In this document: in pieces, positions 8,235 through 16,272 of the stretch
Layout: the number at the start of each line of letters is the position of its first letter
Numbering within the stretch: the stretch's first letter is position 1
Source of the DNA: Mesorhizobium sp. L-8-3
Lineage (GTDB): Bacteria; Pseudomonadota; Alphaproteobacteria; Rhizobiales; Rhizobiaceae
Assembly: GCF_016756615.1 (NCBI RefSeq)
Contig: NZ_AP023262.1
Coordinates: forward strand, 3,225,501-3,289,500
Direction of reading: 5' to 3'
DNA: 64,000 nt
Made by a program: the position numbers and the translations under genes
Notes under the pieces: model-generated
What the model was told of the DNA's origin: nothing
The model's input: only the letters and a program-made list of their open reading frames with translations
The model's database searches: none

Positions 8235-10778
8235 TCAGCGCCGGTGAAAACCACCGCCGCCGAAGCCGCCTCCGCCGCGGAAACCCCCGCCACCATGGAA
8301 GCCTCCACCACCGAAACCGCCGCCACCGAAGTCGCCGCCACCCCGGAACTCCGGAGCGCGGACCATCGGCGGCCGGTTGGCGCTGCGGAACTCCATGGCG
8401 CGCTGGTTACCGACCTGGCGGCCTGCGCGGTCGAGCCCGAGATGATCGGGAGCTGCCTGCCGGGCTCGCCCCGAGGCCTGTTGTGCAGCCTGACCGCCAC
8501 CGTTCCGGTTGATCCTGTCGGCGGCGTCGGGGTGCCTGGCTGCGAAATTCTCGCCGGACTGCTTCAGGTCGGCCGTCGACGGCTTCTGCACCGGCGACCA
8601 GCCGCCGTCGCCGTGTTTCTCCCATTGGCCGTTCTGATTGCGGTAGACATTGCCGTCGCGGCCGGCATAGACGTCGCCACCCCGGCCGCGCGCGACGAAA
8701 CCCTGGTTGCCGGCCGAAGTGTTCCAGTGCGCTCCGGCGCCGCCGGCCGCCGTCGTGCCGCCGCCGGCACGCGCCCATTCCGAGCCGTGCTTGACGCCTG
8801 CCGAGCCCCAGGAGCCATAGACGCTCTGGCCGCCGCGTGCGAAGGCGGCGTTACCGGTGCGCGGATTGTAGGCGCTGATAAAGCCGCGTTCGCCGGCCGG
8901 ACCGGCGACTGCGCCGCCCCGGATGTAAGTGCCCGTGCGCGGATTGTAGGCCGCGCCGCCCGCAATGCCGCGATAGGGGCCGTAGGCATAGCCGTAACGG
9001 CCGAAGGTGCCGCGTGCCGGATTGTAGAAGGCGCCCACACCGTAGGTCACCGGGCGGGGATAATAAGGCCAGTAGCCGCCCGCCCAGCCATAGTCCCAGT
9101 AGTCGTGATAGACCCACCCGGTGCCATACACCAAGGCGTCCCAGGCGAGATAGGCGCCGAGATAGCCGGCAGTGTAGCCGAACCAGACGGCATCGTCGCC
9201 GGTGTCGTAGATGCGGACATAGGTGGCGTTGTAGACCGGCGAGGACGGCGGGATCTTGTAGATCTCGTCCGGAACGGAGGTCGCGACGGCGAATGGCCCG
9301 GTCGGACTGTCGCCGACGAACCAGACGCCGTCCTTCAGCACGTAATATTTGCTGCCGACCTGGATCACCTCCTCATTGGTGTTGACCGCGTACTGCAGCG
9401 ACGTGCCCGCGATCGGCTCGAATTTGGGATCGCCGCTATAGGCGACATCGACCTTCACGGAGCCGTCGGTGGAGACGCGCGCCATTTCGGGGATGCTCGC
9501 CTTCAGCCTGGCCTCGGCGCTCTCGGACGTTCCCGGGACGGAGGACCGCACCGTGTAATAGGATGCATCCTGCGGAATGTTCTGGAAATCCTGCGGCAGG
9601 TCAGGGGTGGCGAAGACCCAGGGACCGTCGAGCGAGGCGGAGGAGAACCAGCGGCCGGAGAGCAGGATGTACCATTTGGCGTCCGCTTTGCGGAAGAACA
9701 CGTCGCTATGGCTGTTCGACGCCCATTCCAGCCCGGTGCCCGGCACCGGCTGCAGTGCCGGCTCGCCGTCGAAGGTGATGAGTTCCGACGGCTTGTCCGC
9801 GTAGATGACCTTTGGCGTCTTGCCTTCCTCAGGCGCCGCGGGCGGCATGGCAGCCCTGGCGTCCTTCCAGTTGTCGTCGTCGGGCAGTCTGGACAGCAGT
9901 TCCGGCAAGGTCGTGGCTGCCTGCCAGTCGCCGGCCAGGCTCTTCGACGTCAGCCACGCCTTGTCGTCGCGCAGATAGTAGCTGCCGTCGGCATCGACCT
10001 TGAACAGGTCCCAGTTGGTGTTGACGACGAAGGACAGGCCCTCGACACCTTTCACCGGAGCGACGACCTCCTTGCCGTCGGTCTGCAGCAGGATCGCCGG
10101 TACCTTGCTGACGAAGATGGGCGGCGGGTCGGATTTCAGGTCCGAGACATCGTCCAGACGCTTGTAATCGGCCAGGCTGGCGGCCAGCCGGTTCTCGGAC
10201 ACGGTGATGGCCCCGGTCGGCAAGACCTTGCCGACCTCGAGCGCGAGATCGCCGAGCTGGCCGCGGTCGAGTGCGGAGAAGTTGAGTTCGGTCGTCTTGA
10301 TGTCACTGATCACGACGTCGCCGGATTCCTTGTCCGCGACGGTGCGCCCGGTCAGCCCGATGACGCCGAAGACCGGCCTGGCGTCCTTGTCCTGCTTGTA
10401 TTCGGCAGCAACCAGGGCGTTTACCTCGGCGAAGTTCGGCCAATCAGTGACCTGCGGCTGATAGAGCACGATCTCTGCGCCCTTGTCGGTGGCGTAGGTT
10501 CGAGGCCAACCCGGGTTCGTGGTGTCGGCCTGCTGCGCGACCAGATACCTGCCGGCGACGAAGCCCTGGTTTCCCTCCCAGGAGACGACGCACCAGGCGC
10601 CTCCGCTGTCGCAGTCGCCGAGTTCGACCTGCGTCTCGTCGGGAATGGTGCCGAGGCTTCTGTAGTTCGTGCCGGGGCCTTCACGGAGGTTCACATTCGC
10701 GGTCGTGACGGCGGGGTCCGCCAGAGCGGAGCTTGCCGCGAGTGCGGCTGATATCGTCAAGATAACCAGTCTGGTCAT
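8235..10778 (-). CDS. Large secreted SH3-domain protein with glycine-rich C-terminus
   Basis: 847 residues. The signal peptide is about 1-20 (ending ASSALA). A bacterial SH3 domain covers about 22-82 (VNLREGPGTNYRSLGTIP through GFVAGRYL). A repeat region (about 270-520) follows, with recurring units of the type GTSLQYAVNTN-VIQVGSKYYVLKDGVWF-GPF, seen at least three times and probably beta-strand modules. A Tyr/Trp/Gly-rich domain (about 530-640) has paired YNPRTG motifs, and the tail (about 800-847) is almost only Gly, Phe and His. It is probably a cell-envelope or extracellular structural protein. Similar proteins occur in rhizobia but I know of no assigned role. It is monocistronic. Confidence 0.8.
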   Translation of the reverse strand: MTRLVILTISAALAASSALADPAVTTANVNLREGPGTNYRSLGTIPDETQVELGDCDSGGAWCVVSWEGNQGFVAGRYLVAQQADTTNPGWPRTYATDKGAEIVLYQPQVTDWPNFAEVNALVAAEYKQDKDARPVFGVIGLTGRTVADKESGDVVISDIKTTELNFSALDRGQLGDLALEVGKVLPTGAITVSENRLAASLADYKRLDDVSDLKSDPPPIFVSKVPAILLQTDGKEVVAPVKGVEGLSFVVNTNWDLFKVDADGSYYLRDDKAWLTSKSLAGDWQAATTLPELLSRLPDDDNWKDARAAMPPAAPEEGKTPKVIYADKPSELITFDGEPALQPVPGTGLEWASNSHSDVFFRKADAKWYILLSGRWFSSASLDGPWVFATPDLPQDFQNIPQDASYYTVRSSVPGTSESAEARLKASIPEMARVSTDGSVKVDVAYSGDPKFEPIAGTSLQYAVNTNEEVIQVGSKYYVLKDGVWFVGDSPTGPFAVATSVPDEIYKIPPSSPVYNATYVRIYDTGDDAVWFGYTAGYLGAYLAWDALVYGTGWVYHDYWDYGWAGGYWPYYPRPVTYGVGAFYNPARGTFGRYGYAYGPYRGIAGGAAYNPRTGTYIRGGAVAGPAGERGFISAYNPRTGNAAFARGGQSVYGSWGSAGVKHGSEWARAGGGTTAAGGAGAHWNTSAGNQGFVARGRGGDVYAGRDGNVYRNQNGQWEKHGDGGWSPVQKPSTADLKQSGENFAARHPDAADRINRNGGGQAAQQASGRARQAAPDHLGLDRAGRQVGNQRAMEFRSANRPPMVRAPEFRGGGDFGGGGFGGGGFHGGGGFRGGGGFGGGGFHRR

Positions 10779-11058
10779 GTCTGCGGCCTCTTCCGTGTCC
10801 TGGGCGGCTACACAATGCGGTCAGCCGACGCGGACAAACTAGCCCATCAGAAATGACAGGCAAGCGTCTGCTTCTCTGCTTCGGAGCACGGACCGGAAAA
10901 CCTGGTCTGTCTGATATGCTGTTGTTTGGATATGGTAAATCGGACACGTGCAAACGTGACAGTCATTCCTTCCAAAGTGAGAGCGGTCTTCTTACGGGCC
11001 ATCGTGCCGACGTCGATGACGAGACAGCCGCCAGACCGGAGGGACGCGGCCGAACCGT

Positions 11059-11724
11059 TCAGTGCCGCCGTTGGAGCTTCATCAGCCAGTCGCGGGCAAG
11101 GGCCGCATCGTCGGCGCCGAATTCGTGGCCGGCCGGTACGACGCGGTCCTCCACCTCGGCGCCGTGCCGGCGCAGCAGTTCCACCAGAGTGGATGCGAAA
11201 GGCGCGTAGGTGACGTCGGCAGTGCCCGATATGGCCAGGATGCGCGCCGCCGACAGGTCGGTGCCGGGCACGTGGTCCAACACCGGCATCGCGCGCAGGA
11301 GCACGGCACGGGTGATCACGTCAGGGTTGAGCAGCATCACGCTGGTCACGAGATTGGCGCCGTTCGAATAGCCGAGGAAGACGGCTCGGGAGAGGTCGAA
11401 CCGCAAGGCTCCCGCCGCACTCCTGGCGAAACCGGCGAAGGCGGCCGCCTCGGCGCGGATGCTCTCCTGGACGAATCGCGTCGGCGTGACGCGCGCGAAC
11501 CAGCGCGGACCGCCGTCCTGCACGACGCGGCCGCGAACGGCGAGCAGCAGGGCGTCCGGCGCGATCTCCCTGGCCAGGGGTACCAGGCTCGTTTCGTCGG
11601 CACCGGAACCATGCAGCAGCACGAGCGTCAGTCCGGCCGGGCCTGCCGGTCGATGGATGCGGCAATGAAAGGAAAGCGCGCTGCCCGGGTCTTCGCCGCC
11701 TGCAGCAGGAGAGATACCGCTCAT
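11059..11724 (-). CDS. Alpha/beta hydrolase, phospholipase/carboxylesterase type
   Basis: 221 residues, the usual size for the YpfH/esterase D-like carboxylesterase family. The oxyanion region LLHGSGADE is at 37-45, the nucleophile elbow GYSNG places Ser at 120, the acid is Asp170 in SGTADVTY, and His200 lies in PAGHEFG. No signal peptide is seen, so the enzyme is probably cytoplasmic and cleaves small carboxylic esters. In similar loci it often stands next to a dioxygenase subunit or glyoxalase-type gene, but not here. It is divergent from the OpgC-like gene. Confidence 0.88.
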   Translation of the reverse strand: MSGISPAAGGEDPGSALSFHCRIHRPAGPAGLTLVLLHGSGADETSLVPLAREIAPDALLLAVRGRVVQDGGPRWFARVTPTRFVQESIRAEAAAFAGFARSAAGALRFDLSRAVFLGYSNGANLVTSVMLLNPDVITRAVLLRAMPVLDHVPGTDLSAARILAISGTADVTYAPFASTLVELLRRHGAEVEDRVVPAGHEFGADDAALARDWLMKLQRRH

Positions 11725-11915
11725 CGCCCAGCCCCGAGATCCGGCATTGCTTCCGTTCCTTCGCCGGCTTCAAAACGCAATGTTTTCAACGCCCTCCAAA
11801 ATTGATCGGACGGGGCGCATTTCAAGCCCCTTTTCGCCACCGAGATGCGTTTTCCATGCGCAACCGAAGCGGCGCGTGTCGCGCCGTGCTGCCGACCGAT
11901 GAGGCTCAAAGACTG

Positions 11916-13151
11916 ATGACTGAAAAAAACCGAACGGAACGCGACACGCGGATCGATGTCCTTCGAGCCCTCGCCCTCCTGACCATCTTCGTCAATCACG
12001 TGCCGGGGACCGTCTTCGAACATGTGACCTACCGGAATTTCGGTTTTTCGGATGCGGCCGAGGCCTTTGTGCTGATCTCGGGCATCTCGATCGTGCTGGC
12101 CTATGGCGGGAAGTTCAAGCCCGGCAGCCGGCTCGTCACGACACTGCGCATGTGGCGCCGTGCCGGCGTACTCTACGCCTCGCACATCCTCACCACGATG
12201 ACGGCATTGGCCATCTTCGCCGTCGCGGCGGTGCATGCCGGTCGCCCCGAGCTGCTGGTCGAGATCAATATCGGTCCGGTGATAAGCGACACCGCGCGGG
12301 CGCTGGTCGGCATCGTCACGCTCGGTCACCAGATCGGCTACAACAACATCCTGTCGCTCTACGCGGCCCTGATCGTGATGTCCCCCGTCTTCCTGCTCGC
12401 GGCGCGCGCAAGCCCCGCGCTTGCGCTCGGCCTGTCGGGCGGGCTGTGGCTGGTGGCGGGGATATGGCAAATCGCGCCTCCGAACTATCCGGAGGCTGGA
12501 TTCTGGTTCCTCAACCCGCTTTCCTGGCAGTTCCTCTTCATGATCGGGATCGTGGGCCGGATGCATGTGGCGCAAGGCGGCCGTATCTCCGCCGACCGCA
12601 GGCTGGTCTGGCTGGCTGCCGCCTATGTGGTGATTTCGTTGGCCTGGGTGCACAGCCCGCTGTGGGGGCGCGACGCCTGGCTCGGGCTGCCGGCGGTCCT
12701 GACGGGATTCGACAAGACGTTCCTGTCGTTGCCGCGGCTCCTGCACATTCTGGCGGTCGCCTATCTCCTGGCGACAGCGGCTCCGAACCTGTTGCGCACC
12801 CGGATCGACCATCCGCTCGCGATCCTCGGCAAGCGGTCGCTGCCGGTGTTCATTGCCGGCACCATGGTCGCGATGGTTGCGCAGGTCGTGAAGCAACTCG
12901 CTCCGGCAAGTCTGGCCCTCGACACGCTGCTGATCGCGTCGGGGATCGGCATCCAGTTCGCTTTGGCCTATTATCTCGAATGGCTTGCGGGACTGGGCAA
13001 GCGGACCGCACACGGCGAGACGCGGCGCGAAGCGGCCATGCCTGCCCTGCGTGCCGCGCCGTCCCTGTTGAACGGTCATTCACCTCGGACGTCCTCCGTG
13101 ACGCGCACCCAGTTGCCGGAACGCATCCTGTCGATGTCGCTCGCGGAATAG
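11916..13151 (+). CDS. opgC: OpgC-domain integral membrane acyltransferase
   Basis: 411 residues from ATG 11916. The frame is open upstream to 11802, but that part is Arg-rich and unlike the family, and the N-terminal RDTRIDVLRALALLTIFVNHVPG is the normal start of the OpgC fold. About ten membrane helices follow, with AFVLISGISIVLAYG (helix 2) and FLFMIGIVGRMHV. In the family, OpgC adds succinyl groups to osmoregulated periplasmic glucans; here the acyl group and acceptor are not known. The last about 45 residues are polar and variable. It is monocistronic, with no glucan synthesis genes adjacent. Confidence 0.85.
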   Translation: MTEKNRTERDTRIDVLRALALLTIFVNHVPGTVFEHVTYRNFGFSDAAEAFVLISGISIVLAYGGKFKPGSRLVTTLRMWRRAGVLYASHILTTMTALAIFAVAAVHAGRPELLVEINIGPVISDTARALVGIVTLGHQIGYNNILSLYAALIVMSPVFLLAARASPALALGLSGGLWLVAGIWQIAPPNYPEAGFWFLNPLSWQFLFMIGIVGRMHVAQGGRISADRRLVWLAAAYVVISLAWVHSPLWGRDAWLGLPAVLTGFDKTFLSLPRLLHILAVAYLLATAAPNLLRTRIDHPLAILGKRSLPVFIAGTMVAMVAQVVKQLAPASLALDTLLIASGIGIQFALAYYLEWLAGLGKRTAHGETRREAAMPALRAAPSLLNGHSPRTSSVTRTQLPERILSMSLAE

Positions 13152-13475
13152 CCGCAGGCCATCGGCGATGTTCCTGATTGGGCCGTTCGGTCCGCAGGAC
13201 TTGTCCCACTCTCCCGGGCTCGGGCCTTGCCCCCGGGTGATGTCGCTGGCGGTGCCCTGTCGAGCGACGGCCGGACCGCCGGGTTCGCTGCATGCGGCTC
13301 GACGAGATCGGTTCGCTCAGGCAAGTTGGGTGCGCCGGGCGGGAATCACAGCGGCTACAACGCGTCGCATGAAGAAGGATTCACGTGACGTGCTGCAGGT
13401 TTTGGGCTTGACCAATGTCTTTGACCCGAAACCGCTGCACGCTTTCGGGAGACATGCCTTGGAGCAGGAGTAGAC
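13152..13475. other. Intergenic region without a recognised gene
   Basis: 324 bp between the OpgC-like gene and the thioesterase. A minus-strand frame at 13076-13324 (82 codons) overlaps the opgC 3' end; its last part reads like a short soluble peptide (GYSASDIDRMRSGNWVRV) but it has no good ribosome site and no family I recognise. Just before the thioesterase is GGAGCAGGAG, its ribosome site. Nothing else was seen. Confidence 0.5.
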
Positions 13476-13901
13476 ATGGCCGACGCAGATCGCAGCCGCC
13501 TCGACGAGATCGCCCGGGATCAACCGCCTTTCTCGCAATTGCTTGGGCTCCGCATCGTCAGTGCGACGCCCGACGAGGTGATCGCCGAGTTCGAGGCGAC
13601 ACCTGGGCTCGGAAACCGCAACGGCGTGTTGCATGGCGGGGCGCTGATGGGTGTCGCCGACAATATCGGCGGAACGGGAGCCTTCCTCAATCTCGCGCCC
13701 GGCGAGGGCACGACGACGGTCGAGAGCAAGACCAACTTCTTCCGCGCGGTGCCGATCGGCGACACGGCCCGCGCCACCTCCATCTGCCTCCACAAAGGGC
13801 GCAAGACCCTGGTCTGGCAGACCAGCATCACCCGCGGCGACGGAACGCTCGCCGCGATCGTGACGCAGACGCAGCTTGTCCTGCGCCCGTCGGAGGATTG
13901 A
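13476..13901 (+). CDS. PaaI-family hotdog thioesterase
   Basis: 141 residues, one hotdog domain. The signature NGVLHGGALMGVADN lies at 49-63 (HGG 53-55), followed by the VESKTNFFRAV strand and a short C-terminal strand pair (KTLVWQTSITRGDGTL). Members hydrolyse aromatic or acyl CoA thioesters in the cytoplasm as tetramers. The specific substrate is not evident, and there is no phenylacetate pathway nearby. It starts at ATG 13476 with a strong GGAGCAGGAG site. Confidence 0.9.
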   Translation: MADADRSRLDEIARDQPPFSQLLGLRIVSATPDEVIAEFEATPGLGNRNGVLHGGALMGVADNIGGTGAFLNLAPGEGTTTVESKTNFFRAVPIGDTARATSICLHKGRKTLVWQTSITRGDGTLAAIVTQTQLVLRPSED

Positions 13902-14007
13902 GACTGCCTGCGGCCACTGCCTGCAATCTGCGCTGTTGCCTTGTCTTTCGTGGATTTGCCCGAACGGGCATGGCCTTAGGGGTTCGGGGCTTCGTCGCCT
14001 CTGGCGC

Positions 14008-14151
14008 CTATCGCCTCTGGCCGGAGGTCAGGTGCTCGTCGGGGAGAATGCGGCGCGGACGCCAGGTCGCGTCGGCCCAGACGACCGCTGCCGTGAAGAA
14101 CCCGAACACCGCCAGCACGGCGACGATAACCCACAAGGAATCGCTCGGCAT
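14008..14151 (-). CDS. 47-residue single-helix membrane protein
   Basis: A short open frame with a very strong ribosome site: AAAGGAGG ends five bases before the ATG (14149-14151 complement). The product has a short N-terminal tail (MPSDSLW), one membrane helix at about residues 7-25 (VIVAVLAVFGFFTAAVV), then a charged cytoplasmic tail with DATWRPRRIL and ending SGQRR. Small one-helix proteins of this build are common in rhizobia and are often missed by gene finders. The function is unknown. It stops with TAG at 14008. Confidence 0.65.
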   Translation of the reverse strand: MPSDSLWVIVAVLAVFGFFTAAVVWADATWRPRRILPDEHLTSGQRR

Positions 14152-14239
14152 GGTTGCCTCCTTTGATCGTGGGTTCGATCATGGAGGCGGTGCCCCAGGC
14201 CCGCTTTGATCCATATCAAGCAGCCGGAGGGCCTGCCTG

Positions 14240-14530
14240 CTATGCGGCCATCCACTCCTCTGCGGCGCGTTGCACGCTTTCATTCAGCGCTTCCGGCGCC
14301 AGTATGCCGCGCACGCGCGCGAACTCCTCGAAGGCGAGGCGTGCCGACGACGCGTCTATCTCTCCGCAGGCCGCGGCCCGGCAGGCGTCGAGCGCCATGG
14401 CATGGGACACGCTGCGGGGGCCATGCCATTCGATCAGCACCTGGAAGGCTTCCGATACCGTCTCGATGTCGCGCGGAAAGCCGACGCCGACGAAGATCGA
14501 AACCGGCTGAGCGAAATGGTGTGCGTTCAT
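14240..14530 (-). CDS. DUF982-family protein
   Basis: 96 residues from ATG 14530, preceded by GGAGATCAAG. The open frame extends further upstream, but the family start fits MNAHHFAQPVSIFVG. The DUF982 pattern is visible: an N-terminal strand pair PVSIFVGVGFPRDIETVSEAFQ, then the LIEWHGPRSVSHAMALDACRAA core, and a C-terminal helix AFEEFARVRGIL. This family is almost restricted to Rhizobiales and usually present in many copies; no biochemical function is established. It is monocistronic. Confidence 0.82.
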   Translation of the reverse strand: MNAHHFAQPVSIFVGVGFPRDIETVSEAFQVLIEWHGPRSVSHAMALDACRAAACGEIDASSARLAFEEFARVRGILAPEALNESVQRAAEEWMAA

Positions 14531-14812
14531 CTTGATCTCCAGTTGTGAAAGCCAGGAGTCGGCAAGGAATCCTGAAACCGTAGGCGGGCGCCCGATAACG
14601 CGCGACTTGGCTGTCCGTTGCATCGGCCTCATTCGAAGGGAGTGCAGGATGAAGGAGGCCATGCGCCGCAGGCACTATCGCATCGGCCCGAAGATCATGC
14701 GCGATTCCCGGCGAGGCATGATGCGTAAGTTCAAGGTTTGCGGCGCGATCGCGTTCTCCAGAGGGCTGCCGGAGCGGGTCGGTACGATGCCATCCGGCAG
14801 ACAGGAGCGAAT

Positions 14813-15073
14813 GTGATTCTGAGGGGAAGATGTCATTGCGGCGCAACGAGATTTGAAACCAGTGCGGTGCTGACGCGCTGCACCTGCAGTCGGCATCTCA
14901 ACTTTGTTCTGCAGCAGCGCGATTGTCTCGGCCTGCGCAAGCATCAACGCGTCCTTCGCGCCCCTATCCAAAGCGATTTCGAGAAAGCCATGCACGCGGC
15001 CAATGACAATGCACCGCCCAAGAACCGGTCCAGTGCAAGTGATCATCGTTCCGGCGAAGGTGACGATCAATAG
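14813..15073 (+). pseudogene. Remnant of a GFA/CENP-V-type zinc protein
   Basis: A GTG start at 14813 with AGGAG eight bases upstream opens a frame that begins as a GFA (glutathione-dependent formaldehyde-activating-like) domain: RGRCHCGATRFET then TRCTCSRH, matching the two N-terminal zinc motifs CxC and CxC. After about residue 29 the similarity ends and the frame runs through unrelated sequence to a TGA at 15071-15073. A complete family member has about 120-150 residues. I read this as a gene truncated by deletion, with the vapBC module following. The assignment rests on a short motif. Confidence 0.5.
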
Positions 15074-15117
15074 CAGCGAGGATTTCGGTCTTTTCCGTTG
15101 AAGGATCGATGTGCAAA

Positions 15118-15139
15118 TGCTATCTAGATTTCGTATCTA
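15118..15139. promoter_or_regulatory. Candidate VapBC operator
   Basis: Just upstream of vapB are overlapping palindromes: ATCTAGAT (15122-15129, perfect) and TAGAT-TTCGT-ATCTA (15125-15139). Type II antitoxins normally bind such palindromes next to their own promoter, so this is the likely autoregulatory site. The region is markedly AT-richer than its surroundings. Confidence 0.55.
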
Positions 15140-15153
15140 TAAAGGTGGTTGTC

Positions 15154-15426
15154 ATGGCCTTGAGCATCAAGACGGAGGAAGCGGATCGGCTGGCGCGGGA
15201 ATTGTCCCGCTTGACCGGCGAGACCATGACGGACGCCATTACCCAGGCGATGCGTGAGCGGCTGGAGCGGCTGCGCGCCGAGCGGGAGGCTCAGGGCGAC
15301 TACGTCGCACGCATGAAGGCTTTCGTCCGCGAGCGCGCCGGCCGCTATGATCGTCGCCCGGTCACCAAGCAGGAATGGGATGAAGCTGTCGGCGACACGC
15401 CCGAAGAGCTTGGCGTCTCCCGATGA
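15154..15426 (+). CDS. vapB: VapB-family antitoxin
   Basis: 90 residues from ATG 15154 (AAAGGTGG upstream). The N-terminal [28 protein letters not shown] is the typical start of the Rv0623/VapB-type antitoxins, combining a short DNA-binding part with a helix that embraces the toxin. The C-terminal half is charged and helical. The stop codon overlaps the start of the PIN-domain gene, so the pair is translationally coupled. The antitoxin is expected to neutralise the neighbouring VapC and repress the operon. Confidence 0.9.
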   Translation: MALSIKTEEADRLARELSRLTGETMTDAITQAMRERLERLRAEREAQGDYVARMKAFVRERAGRYDRRPVTKQEWDEAVGDTPEELGVSR

Positions 15427-15836
15427 TGATCGTCGACTCGTCCGCGATCATTGCGATCCTGTTCGAGGAGACGGAAGCGCCGGACTGCATGGCCGCTCTC
15501 CGGACGGATGCTTCGCGTCTCATATCGGCGGTGAACTATGTCGAGGCCGGCACTGTCATGGCGGGCAGGATCAAGGATGGAGATCGGCACGAGGCAATTG
15601 CCGATCTCGACGCGTTTCTGTCCGACTTCCAGATATCGATAGGGCCCATAGACGAGAACCTTGCCCGGGCCGCCATGAGGGCGCGTCTGGACTACGGCAA
15701 GGGATTCGGCACGCGAGGCGGGCTGAACTTCGGCGATTGCTTCGCCTATGCCCTCGCAAAACGACATTCGGCTCCTCTTCTCTACGTTGGCAACGATTTC
15801 GCGCTGACCGATGTTCAATCCGCCCTGTCGCTGTAG
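15423..15836 (+). CDS. vapC: VapC-family PIN-domain ribonuclease toxin
   Basis: 137 residues, one PIN domain. The acidic metal-binding residues are in place: Asp5 (MIVDSSAII), Glu41 (NYVEAGTV), Asp105 ([11 protein letters not shown]) and Asp125 (VGNDF). The toxin is an Mg-dependent endoribonuclease, in the family usually acting on tRNA or rRNA. It overlaps vapB by four bases. The module lies among decayed genes (GFA remnant before it, broken recombinase after it), as expected of a small mobile stability cassette. Confidence 0.92.
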   Translation: MMIVDSSAIIAILFEETEAPDCMAALRTDASRLISAVNYVEAGTVMAGRIKDGDRHEAIADLDAFLSDFQISIGPIDENLARAAMRARLDYGKGFGTRGGLNFGDCFAYALAKRHSAPLLYVGNDFALTDVQSALSL

Positions 15837-15905
15837 ATGCAGAGAGTTCGAGCGGAGGTGAAGAACGGCGAGGCAGCAAAGGACAAAGAGAAGAGGATTG
15901 AGCTT

Positions 15906-16250
15906 ATGACCCGTGTCGCCCTCTACGCCCGCTATTCCTCCGACAACCAGCGTGAGGCCTCGATCGAGGACCAGTTGCGCCAGTGCCGGGAGCGCGCGGC
16001 GCGCGAGGGCTGGACGGTGGTGGAGACCTATTCAGACCGCGCTATTTCTGGTGCGTCGCTCATCCGATCCGGCATCTAGTCGCTGCTGGCCGACGCGCAG
16101 GCAGGCCGCTTCGACATGGTGCTGTCGGAGGCTCTGGACCGCATCAGCCGCGATCAGGAAAACGTGGCGGGTGTGTTCAAGCGGCTGCGCTTTGCGGGTG
16201 TGACGATCGTCACTGCTGTCGTCGATCGAGCGCTGCCCTCGACAAAGGGG
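15906..16250 (+). pseudogene. Truncated large serine recombinase (resolvase N-terminal domain)
   Basis: From ATG 15906 the frame gives TRVALYARYSSDNQREASIE, with the catalytic Ser of the resolvase family in YARYSSDNQ, then the DQLRQCRERA helix and TYSDRAISGASL. An in-frame TAG at 16077-16079 follows RSGI, where relatives have Gln. The same frame continues with SLLADAQAGRFD, ALDRISRDQENVAGVFKRL and FAGVTIVT, all family sequence. Similarity ends at about 16215-16250, where the domain breaks off and the 3' end of the metallo-beta-lactamase gene begins. A complete recombinase has over 450 residues, so this is a double-damaged relic of a mobile element. Confidence 0.85.
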
Positions 16251-16272
16251 CGGAGGAATGCGGTCCGATCTC

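Noticed and set aside
8058..10751. Plus-strand frame of 897 codons opposite the SH3 gene
   Set aside because: No signal peptide, ribosome site or family; the opposite strand has a signal peptide and an SH3 domain.
13076..13324. Minus-strand 82-codon frame overlapping the opgC end
   Set aside because: Part of it looks protein-like but there is no ribosome site and no recognised family; the overlap with opgC makes a shadow more likely.
14675..15070. Minus-strand 131-codon frame opposite the GFA remnant
   Set aside because: No ribosome site or recognisable family; the plus strand carries a clear zinc-motif start.
7889..16079. Amber suppression or recoding of TAG
   Set aside because: TAG is used as a normal stop elsewhere (for example tetR and the 47-residue protein), so the two in-frame TAG codons are better explained by mutation.
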